This document shows positions 29,453 through 38,900 of a stretch of DNA of 64,000 nt, in pieces. The position numbers were made by a program, and so were the translations under genes. Numbering within the stretch: the stretch's first letter is position 1; every line of letters begins with the position of its first letter. This DNA comes from Segatella copri (GTDB lineage Bacteria; Bacteroidota; Bacteroidia; Bacteroidales; Bacteroidaceae): assembly GCF_009494395.1 (NCBI RefSeq), contig NZ_VZCB01000011.1:1-64000 (forward strand). The letters are read 5' to 3'. Under the pieces are notes generated by a model, which saw only the letters and a list, made by a program, of their open reading frames with translations, was not told the origin of the DNA and did not search any database.

Positions 29453-30730
29453 TCACGGTTGACAGAGCAAGGTACAAACCTTATCTGCAAAATTACGGGC
29501 ATTATTGCCATGCATGATACCATTATTAATAATGGCAAAGCAAAGTTCATGACCATTGGCAGCCTTGCAATATCCAGCCAGTGAGATGATACCCGTCAAA
29601 GTACCAGTCTTTGCCCTTACATTACCATGAGTAAAACTATTCTTCATTCGCCTCTTCAACGTGCCATCCACTCCCCCGATAGGCAGTGACTGCATCAAAT
29701 GCTCCTTGATATTATCATTCTTATAAGCATAACGCAGCAACTTGACCTCCAGTTCGGCACTCAGATAATTATACAAGGACAACCCGGAACCATCAGCCAA
29801 TTTATAACGGGACGGATCGAGTCCAATTTTTCTAATCAACTGTCGTTCCACATTTCTGGCACTCTTGGCACTGGCTGACCGGTTGCCGGTAGAGGCAGCT
29901 ATCTGATAGTACATACTCTCGGCATAGAGATTATCACTGTCTTTCATCATCTTATGCAGCACCTGATCCATTGTATGGAAACGGGTACAGATGGTAAAAG
30001 CATTAGCCGGACAAGGTTTTATGGTAGAATACATCCCTTCGTAGAGAATACCTACATCCTCCAGTTTTGCCAGAAATCTATCCATAAAGATGTCCTTACG
30101 GGCGAATACCAAAGGCGACAACACCGGATTGTCATCATCCCAGCACCATCCTTCGCCCAACAGATTAGCATCCTTCATAGAACGGTCTGCATAAATACTG
30201 CCACGGATGGTGTCGATGCCCATCTCCTTCAACCCATTGGCAAAGGCTGCCATATCATCGCTGTTAAAACGGGGATCCATGCCACCGATACAATAAACAT
30301 CGCCGGTTAAGACTCCATTTTCTATGGTTCCAGTATACTTGAGAGTCGTCTTAAACTGGTAAGAACCGCCCAATTTATCCAATGCCGTAATAGCAGTCAG
30401 AAGCTTCATTGTACTAGCCGGGCGCATCAGCTGTCGCTCATTTCTCTTGTAGATACAGGAATCGGCCTCCAGGTCCCATACCATCAATCCCACCTGCGAT
30501 GTCTCGAACATCTTACTCTCCAGGAGTTTGTCCAGACCAACCTGAACCGAGACAGGCCAAGGCAACTTCTGGGTATCAGTAGCCAGGGAGTCTATCAAGG
30601 TAGAATCAGCCAATTCTGTCTCGTCCTGCGATTCTACCACCTCGTCATCATTCACATCTTGAGCCTGCATTGGCAATGCAACAACCATCGCCATCATCAG
30701 GCTCAACATCATATATTTAATCTTTTCCAT
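29453..30730 (-). CDS. dacB: D-alanyl-D-alanine carboxypeptidase/endopeptidase (PBP4 family)
   Basis: The 425-residue product has a signal peptide (MMLSLMMAMVVALPMQAQ) and the three active-site motifs of class C low-molecular-weight PBPs: SxxK in PASTMKLLTA (about residue 105), SxN in DSDNLYAES, and KTG in RAKTGTLTG (about residue 390). It trims peptidoglycan in the periplasm. I chose the ATG at 30728-30730; a longer frame to 30847 would overlap the upstream PH-domain gene and would hide the signal peptide. It follows the PH-domain gene by 28 nt. Confidence 0.92.
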   Translation of the reverse strand: MEKIKYMMLSLMMAMVVALPMQAQDVNDDEVVESQDETELADSTLIDSLATDTQKLPWPVSVQVGLDKLLESKMFETSQVGLMVWDLEADSCIYKRNERQLMRPASTMKLLTAITALDKLGGSYQFKTTLKYTGTIENGVLTGDVYCIGGMDPRFNSDDMAAFANGLKEMGIDTIRGSIYADRSMKDANLLGEGWCWDDDNPVLSPLVFARKDIFMDRFLAKLEDVGILYEGMYSTIKPCPANAFTICTRFHTMDQVLHKMMKDSDNLYAESMYYQIAASTGNRSASAKSARNVERQLIRKIGLDPSRYKLADGSGLSLYNYLSAELEVKLLRYAYKNDNIKEHLMQSLPIGGVDGTLKRRMKNSFTHGNVRAKTGTLTGIISLAGYCKAANGHELCFAIINNGIMHGNNARNFADKVCTLLCQP

Positions 30731-30758
30731 CACAATTGAATTCTTCACTCTTCGTTCC

Positions 30759-31178
30759 TCATTCTTCACTTCTTTGTCGTTTCTTAATTTCTTTCTCAAA
30801 AGCCTCTTCATTATCAGGCTGAACGGCCACCATGTTCTTATGACCATATTCTATCACTACACACCTGTCCAGTCCCATAAAAGTCTTCACCGGATGCACA
30901 TCTATGATGTCGCAGACCGGTACATTCTTATTGGACGAGAACCTTCCTTCGTTGATGATCAGATACTCCATCTCATCATCCCGGTCGATAGGTTTTACCT
31001 TCTTAAAGGTATAAGTAGTATTCAGAATACGCTCTATCATGCCCACGATGACAATGGCCAGGAAGATGCCGATAATCGCCATCTTCACCCAGAAGAAATA
31101 GCCAGCCAAAAATGCAAAGACAGCCACACCCAAACGGGCTGTCAATGTAAAGCGTTTATGAAAAGTTCTATCTGCCAT
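30759..31178 (-). CDS. Small membrane protein with PH-like (DUF304-type) domain
   Basis: The 139-residue product has two adjacent hydrophobic segments near the N-terminus (LGVAVFAFLAGYFFW and MAIIGIFLAIVIVGMI). A short beta-rich domain follows (MEYLIINEGRFSSNKNVPVCDIIDVHPVK) that resembles bacterial PH domains. The function is unknown. It is the first gene of a probable operon with the PBP4-type gene, which suggests an envelope role. Confidence 0.7.
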   Translation of the reverse strand: MADRTFHKRFTLTARLGVAVFAFLAGYFFWVKMAIIGIFLAIVIVGMIERILNTTYTFKKVKPIDRDDEMEYLIINEGRFSSNKNVPVCDIIDVHPVKTFMGLDRCVVIEYGHKNMVAVQPDNEEAFEKEIKKRQRSEE

Positions 31179-31202
31179 ATCTTGTTAATATTTGTCATTT
31201 TG

Positions 31203-31219
31203 ATAGTCTTAAAGACTAT
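31203..31219. promoter_or_regulatory. Palindrome in the nadB / PH-domain divergent region
   Basis: ATAGTCTT and AAGACTAT flank one central base. It lies between a possible minus-strand -7 box (TAATTTTG at 31239-31246) and the PH-domain gene start. It could be an operator or a leader hairpin; the evidence is only the symmetry. Confidence 0.3.
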
Positions 31220-31289
31220 ATTACCATAAATTTCGGTGCAAAATTACAAAAAATCCGTCTCTTTTTACTCATTATTAAAGAGAAATTAG

Positions 31290-31297
31290 TACTTTTG
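31290..31297 (+). promoter_or_regulatory. -7 element of nadB
   Basis: TACTTTTG fits TAnnTTTG and lies 33 nt before the nadB ATG; no clear -33 element is seen. Confidence 0.5.
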
Positions 31298-31329
31298 CAA
31301 ACAATTAAGCATTATTAGAATAAACTCAC

Positions 31330-32922
31330 ATGGTTTATAAGTATGATTTTCTGATTATCGGCTCAGGAGTTGCCGGTATGAGTTACGCCCTGAAAGTAGC
31401 CAGAGCGCATAAAGGTAAAGTGTGCATGATCTGCAAAACCTCTCTCGATGAGGCGAACACTTCATTTGCACAAGGTGGTGTTGCGTCAGTTACCAACCTG
31501 GAAGTAGATAACTTCGACAAGCACATACAAGATACGATGATTGCTGGTGACTATATCAGCGATTATAAGGCAGTGAAGCAGGTTGTCACCATGGCACCGG
31601 AGCAGATCAAGGAGCTCGTGCAGTGGGGTGTCAACTTCGACAAGCAGCAGGACGGCAAGTTCGATCTTCATCGTGAGGGCGGACATAGCGAGTTCCGCAT
31701 TCTTCATCATGCCGATGATACGGGTGCTGAAATCCAGCGCGGTCTGATGGAGGCTGTACGCAACTGCCCAGACATTGATATCAAGGAAAATCATTTTGCA
31801 GTAGAGATTATCACCCAGCACCACTTGGGTGCCCGTGTTACTCGCCGTACACCTTATATTAACTGTTACGGAGCCTACGTTCTGAATCCTGAAACCCAGA
31901 AGGTGGATACCTATCTGAGCAAGGTTACCGTGATGTGTACCGGTGGTTGTGGTGCTGTTTATCAGACTACCACCAACCCTGTCATCGCTACCGGTGACGG
32001 TGAGGCGATGGTTTACCGTGCCAAGGGAACCGTAGCCGATATGGAGTTTGTACAGTTCCACCCTACAGCTCTCTATCATCCAGGAGAGACTCATCCTGCC
32101 TTCCTCATCACCGAGGCTATGCGTGGATATGGTGGCATCTTGCGTTTGCCTAACGGCGAGAGCTTCATGGAGAAATATGACAAGCGATTGAGCCTAGCTC
32201 CTCGCGACATCGTGGCACGTGCCATCGATAAGGAGATGAAGATTCACGGATTGGATCATGTATGCCTGGATGTTACCCATAAGAATCCTGAGGAGACCAA
32301 GCATCACTTCCCAAATATCTACGCCAAGTGTCTCAGTATCGGCATCGACATCACTAAGGATTATATCCCTGTTCGTCCTGCAGCTCACTATATGTGTGGT
32401 GGTATCAAGGTAGATTTGAACGGATGTTCAAGCATCAACCGCCTCTATGCCCTGGGCGAGTGTTCATGCACAGGTCTGCATGGTGGCAACCGTCTTGCCA
32501 GCAACTCGCTCATCGAGGCTGTGGTTTATGCCGAGACAGCTGCCAAGCACAGCATCGAGCATGTAGATGAATATGATTTCAACGAGAAAGTTCCTGCATG
32601 GAACGATGAGGGTACCCTAACCAACGAAGAGAAGGTGCTGATTACACAGAGCGTGAAAGAGGTGGGCGAATGCATGAGCAACTATGTAGGCATCGTTCGC
32701 AGCGACCTCCGTCTGAAGCGTGCCTGGGACCGCCTCGACCTGCTTTATGAAGAGACCGAGAATCTCTTCAAGCGTGTCAAGGTGAGCAAGGAACTCTGCG
32801 AGCTCCGCAATATGATCAACGTGGGATATCTTATCACCCGCATGGCAATAGAACGCAAGGAGAGCCGTGGTCTTCACTATACCATCGACTACCCTGTTCA
32901 TGCTTACGACAAAAAGGACTAA
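31330..32922 (+). CDS. nadB: L-aspartate oxidase NadB
   Basis: NadB oxidises L-aspartate to iminoaspartate, the first step of NAD synthesis; in anaerobes fumarate is the usual acceptor. The 530-residue product has the FAD dinucleotide motif IIGSGVAGMSYAL and the FAQGGVASV flavin loop. It also has the HREGGHSEFRILHHAD and EFVQFHPTALYHPG substrate blocks, and GLHGGNRLASNSLIEAVVYAE near residue 385. Length and motifs are normal. The partner gene nadA is not in the window. Confidence 0.95.
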   Translation: MVYKYDFLIIGSGVAGMSYALKVARAHKGKVCMICKTSLDEANTSFAQGGVASVTNLEVDNFDKHIQDTMIAGDYISDYKAVKQVVTMAPEQIKELVQWGVNFDKQQDGKFDLHREGGHSEFRILHHADDTGAEIQRGLMEAVRNCPDIDIKENHFAVEIITQHHLGARVTRRTPYINCYGAYVLNPETQKVDTYLSKVTVMCTGGCGAVYQTTTNPVIATGDGEAMVYRAKGTVADMEFVQFHPTALYHPGETHPAFLITEAMRGYGGILRLPNGESFMEKYDKRLSLAPRDIVARAIDKEMKIHGLDHVCLDVTHKNPEETKHHFPNIYAKCLSIGIDITKDYIPVRPAAHYMCGGIKVDLNGCSSINRLYALGECSCTGLHGGNRLASNSLIEAVVYAETAAKHSIEHVDEYDFNEKVPAWNDEGTLTNEEKVLITQSVKEVGECMSNYVGIVRSDLRLKRAWDRLDLLYEETENLFKRVKVSKELCELRNMINVGYLITRMAIERKESRGLHYTIDYPVHAYDKKD

Positions 32923-32940
32923 TCAAACAGAATACTGATA

Positions 32941-32977
32941 AAAAAGCTCGGACGCAATTTGCATCCGAGCTTTTTTC
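32941..32977. terminator. Bidirectional terminator between nadB and sprA
   Basis: AAAAAGCTCGGA..C pairs with G..TCCGAGCTTTTTT with one internal mismatch around an AATTT loop. It can serve both converging genes. Confidence 0.8.
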
Positions 32978-32990
32978 ATTTATCTTCTTT

Positions 32991-35900
32991 TTATCTCGTC
33001 AACGAGAACTTGATGCTCAAGCCGAAGTCCTGAGTGGTCGTCGGATAGCTACTGCTGGACAACAGAGGAGTATTGGTCTGACGGTCGTAATAGAAACTCA
33101 TGGTAAGGAGTTTGCTGAACGTATAATCGGCAGAGAAGCTCAACTTCAAGGCATTATTGCCACTGCTGGCACTACTTGTCATGGAGGCAATATCACGAAC
33201 AATGGCAGCCTGCTTGCGGAAACTGAAGTCAAGACGAAGGTTGAGATCGTGATTGGCTCCACGCATCTGCTGACTGTTAGCAGTTGCATTTCTGTTGTCC
33301 TTTCTGTTGCCAGCCCCCATCTTGGCTTTCAGTTTGCGAGCACCACCCTCAAACAAACTGAAGTTGTTGATGCGATAACCCATACCGATTACCCAGTCTT
33401 TACTGAGTGCCTCATTGAGCTGCACACTCGTCATACTGAGATTCAGCACACGCGTCTGGCGATACTCACCCTTGAGGGTCATGTTGTTATTGAATGTAAC
33501 GTCCATACCTATCAATGGAGAGAAAGCCTCATTGATGCTCACCTGCGAAATGTTAAACATACTGCTAGGCGAAGGATTCCCCGTAGAAGCATCATTGATG
33601 AAGCCCAGACCGTTCATATATTCCTGATAGGTACTGTAACTGTTATAACTGCCTACTGCAAAGATGCTCTTATAAGAATGGTTGATGTTAACACTCTTGA
33701 AGTGATCACGGAACCAAGGCAACTTACCCAAACCGCTATAACGAACCGTCCAGTTAGGCAACAGTCTGCTCAAAGCCGGGAACAGCGAGAGAGAATTGCC
33801 ACCCATCGAAGTATAAGCATTGAGGAAAGCCGGAATCATCACATCACCACTATACTGATTAACAGGAGTACGGGATGCATCAAACTTACCTCCACCCAAT
33901 GCAGAACCCGCCGGATAAACAGTTCCTGCATATTGAGTTTCTACCCTATCACGATAACCCGCCAGGGAATTGACAAACTTCTCGAAAGTCTTGCTTCGAT
34001 AACCGCTATTGGCATCACCCATTCCCTCAAAGGCTGTACTCAGCGAGATGGTACTCATCTGGAAAGAACCACTCTGAGTAGTAGGAGTTCCCTCATACAT
34101 ATACTGAATACTCTTCTGGGTAGTCTGGGTGCGGACAGCAGAAAGATCTATCTTCAGGTCCTTCACCGGCTCCAGCGTCATACGCAGCTGCAAGTTGTCC
34201 GTCTTACTCGTAGTGGCAGGCGTTGCAACAGAGTCATTGCGGAGCAGCCAGTCATTCTCCCTAGCCTTACCGATATAGTCATCATCCACCAGACCAAAGG
34301 CAAAATCGAGACCAGGCGCCATAGAACCCACCTTTTTCTGTCCGAAGGCATCACCAATACTTGGGGTGAAACCAGGCAGCGTGAGCTGATAGCTGCTGCG
34401 ATAATTGAAGCTGACATTACGGACCATCATTGCCAACCGAGCCACCGTCTGCCAGGTCTTATACCAACTCTTTTCTTCCAGCGGTTCCTTAGCCAGTACC
34501 GAGATCTTGATTTTCTGGGCACTATCCACCTTGGAGATGAGTTTAATCTGATTATTGTCCACCTTTTTATATTTAATAGGGAACAACTTTCCATCAGCAG
34601 TCTTGGCAGACACGATAAGACGCTTGCTGTTCTTGCCATGACGGATACAGAGAGTCGTATCAGGCAAGAGCGTGATTTCCTTCTCGAATGCCTTCCTGTT
34701 CTTAGGCAATGCCTTCTTAGGATCGGCAGCCAGCTCCTTGGCATCTTTCTTTTTCTTCTCCTTCTCCTGCTTCTTGCGCTCATACTGGCTTCTGGACATC
34801 GTGCGATTGAACTTTTCATTTACCTTCTTGAGGAAAGGCACATGATTGTAGAGCTTGACCAGATTGAACGAACCATTGAGGGTCAACTCGCGATGCGTAT
34901 TAATGGTATTGCCATAGGAGTTGCCATTCTCATCTTCCATACCCCGCTCCCAAGAATAGTTGGAACTATAAGAAGCATCGGTGTTCACCCAGTCGAAAAC
35001 AGGCAACAGGTTGAGCGGCACCTTATAGGAAGCCGTAAAACTCTGACTATAATCGAGCGGTGTACCCCAGGTTCTGACACTATTGAGCACGGCACTTCTA
35101 TATACAGAATCCTTCCAGGCATGATACTGATCAGCATAAAGATCCGTATTCACATCAGGATATGGCACATCTACCTGTGCATGGGTTGCACTCTGGAAGT
35201 TCATGTGAAGATTCTTGGTCAAGTCCCAACGCAGAGCAAATTCACGGTTCCAAAGGAACTGATCGCTGAAAGTGATAGGCAACTGCGACTTGGTAAGACT
35301 TTCCATATCACGCTCCTGCAATTCATAGGTTTCATGTGTCATCTCGGTATTGAAAGCGAGATTTTGCGGCAACCAGTTCAGTCCGAAACGCTTCAGAATG
35401 TCGAGCCACTTGCTCTTGTTCTTGATTTTCTTGAAAGGTTCCCAGGACTTATATACCGGAGTCCATGAATAATCCAATGCACCCCGCCAGTTGTCTCTCT
35501 GCTCACGAACCGTAGTTTCACCGGTAGTATGCTGATGGGCATGACTATAGGTAAAGGAGAAGTTGGCTGGGTCGTAAGGCATCGGATGGCGCTTGGTGGC
35601 AATCCCCACACGGGCATTGGATACCGAGAAGTTGGTTTGCGTAACCTTGGTCACGGCAATATTCTCGATAGAATCGCGCTCCGCCTTCGAGCCTGCAGCA
35701 TCGAGAGCATCCTTCAGTTCCATATCCGTATCCATCGGATTATACTTTGGCGAAGTCTTCTCCTTGGTGACACTATAATATAAAGGTATGCTCACCTTCG
35801 CCTTGTCCGGGAAGAACTTACCCATTTCCAACGAGGTGGTCACACTATAGGTGCCATAGTTGTCGGTACTGCGGCTAGCCACGCCGTCTTCCAGACCTCC

Positions 35901-38900
35901 AAATCCTTCGCTGACATATCTTCCTGTAGCATTGACACTACCGAAATCAGACAGCTGCACATTGAGATTGGCATTAGCAGCCCATCCACCCTTGTTGTTA
36001 TGTTCCTTCAGGCGGAGTTCATTTACCCAAACTTCACCACTCTTGACATCTCCCGAATTATTGCGCACACCAATCATCATGGTCTTCACCTCGCCAAGGC
36101 TAGGATTACCCACAATGGTCAACTTATTGTTAGGGTGCTCGCTATCGTATGCCGAGTAAGGTGCCATATAAGATGCCATGCCTTGAGCCTTAGCCTTATT
36201 ACGCTCCTTCTTGAGATTGGTAAAGATGCTGAGAGCCACATCCAGCATATTCTCCTCAGGCCAAACCAACCTGCGGTCGGCAGGCACATTACGGTTGTAA
36301 TTGCTGCGTGGAGCCGTGAGGGTGAGCGGAATCTCATATTCATAATAGTTATTCTTATAGTCACTACCCAGACGGATGAAGACAGCCAGCTCCCTATCCT
36401 TCAGATTTGTGGTATTCTGCTCCAAGGCATTGGCATGGGTAAACATCTGGATACGCTTATACTGACGGAGGTCGAGAGTCGTATTCTTGTATACCGCCTT
36501 GGCTTCCCCACTGGTCAGATTCTTGACAACAAGACTCAAAGCCTGCTCGTTGGATTCTACCAGCTGTGGCTGACTAGGATCCTGCTCACGACTGATGCCT
36601 GGAGGCAAGACGTAATTGACCGGAGTCTTCTCGGCATTTTCCTCAAGATTCACGGCACTAGCCTCCAAGGTTCCACCTGATGCAGCACTCAACTGCTGAT
36701 CATAAGTACGCCATTCACCACGTACCAGGTCGAGCGTTCCAAAGCGCAGAACGATAGGCTTCTTGAAACCCGTAAGGAACATACGCATGAAACGGATGCT
36801 GGAGAAATCATTGATATTACCTTGTCGGCTCTCGAATTCATCTACAGGAATACGGAACTGATACCAGGTAACAGACGACTTGGTATTGTCTCGCCATGTC
36901 TGTGAATATTCTCGCTTATCCACAATATGGTTGGTACCCACAACCAAATCTTCCGGACGGATACTTACCCTATACTGGAAGTACTTCTCATATTCATTCA
37001 GCGTATAATCCTGATTGATATCTTCCACATCAGGGGTAGACTTATAAGATGTATCATAACTCTCAGAACGGCTATCGCTATCAGGCGAGTTGCCCTGAGG
37101 GTTGTTGATATACTTATAACGCTGCAAGATAGGAGCACGCATCTGATCCCAGTCACTGCCACGGAAATAGTGATAGTTATCACGTGCAGGGTCGGCAAAG
37201 ATGCTGTCGAATACTGCCTGGTTCACCTTTCCCTGAATCTGGTCTAGATAAGCACTCTTATAGAATTCCTGTTCCTCGGCATCAGTCAGACCGTTGAAAC
37301 CAACATCCTGCAAGGCACGGCTGCCACTGGTTGTTGCAAAAGCATAAGTTACCGTACTCTGAGTAGGAATCTTACCCCACTGAGTATAAGTAAAGCTCTT
37401 GCTGCCATCAACAGGCATACCGCTCTCATAGAACTTCTTACCATCCCGCAAGATATCTTCGCTAACCTCGCCCAGATTGATATAGAAATCTCCTCCATAT
37501 TCATTAGCATCCGGCTGTTCACGGGTATAGAGGAACGGATCAAGCAACCAGAACTCGATATATTCAATGTTTGCCTGCTCGAAATCATTGGTATCGAGCT
37601 TACGCATCATACCTCCCCAGTTGAGCTGTGGATTCTTCAATGTACCATCTGCCTGCAGGTCTTCCACATTAAAGTTATAAGGACCCGGCTCTGACGGATA
37701 GTAAGCCAGGTTGAGCACACTCAGGGTATTGGTAGCACCCTGATAACTGTTCTGCTGGCGCAATGGGAACAGCTCCTTCACGTATACTTCGCGAACATAG
37801 TGATTACTGAGCTGCTTGAGGTCGCTCTTGATATGTCCAGGCGTCAAGGAACTGCCTCGACGGGTAAAGAGAGGGTCGATGCAATACCAAGCCAGACGGG
37901 AACGGTGGAAACCGCTCGTCAGTCCGGTCTTATCATTATAATCTTCCTTGAAATTGAGCGATGGCACGCTGGAGATAAACCAGGAAGTAGGCGTCATCAC
38001 ATCAATGCCATTCTTGGTATTTTCGAAGTCATCAATATAGGAAGCATTGTCCTGCGTACCACCAGCCTCTCCAGCCAACAACTGGGCAAACTCACTGGTA
38101 AAGGATATTTGCGATGGTTGGGTAAGATGCAGGAAAGGAATCTTGTCAAGTACATTGGTAAGCCACTGACTCTCCTTCTTCCAATTGAGATTAACACCCC
38201 AGAGAGTATTCTTCAATGGTTCAGAGCCCATCGAGACCTTCGTAGTAAGAGCCTGTTCGGAAAGATGCTGCAAGGTACCACTCATCTGGAAGTTCTTGGA
38301 GAAATCATACTCCCAGTTCACACCAAACATGGTCTTGCGAGTCTGACCATAATCCGTATTACTTTCCAGGGAAACATTGACCGAAGTACCCGCATCGATG
38401 ATGCTCTGGTTGAGGATGGTAACCTCACCCGCATTGTAATCTACCGAATAGTCTGTACCCTCTGTCAGGGTAACACCACCAGCAGTTACAACGACCGAAC
38501 CTTGTGGCACGTTATAGGCATCCAGGGAAATGACATTAGCTGATGAACCTTTGAACTGGCCCACCATCTGATACTTATTCTTTTCTGCAATCTGCCTGGC
38601 TACGGTCTTGGTACTGTCATACAGTTCGGTAAAGGCATATTTCTCAGCCGCATCCGCAGCCACTCCGTTCTTGACCAGATAATCACGCATATAACAGCCG
38701 AAAGGTTCTACTTTCGGAATAAACACGCGACCATTAGAAACGGTATAGCCTTCTACATAGTCGTAGTATCCATTGCTATGCGCCTTGTTGTTGTTATCAA
38801 GTCGGTCAGCCCCAAGCACACGAATGATTGGCGTATTCTTTACTCTCTGTTCAGGAATATAAGAGAGATAAACACCCGTAGTATCGCTCTGATATTTTAC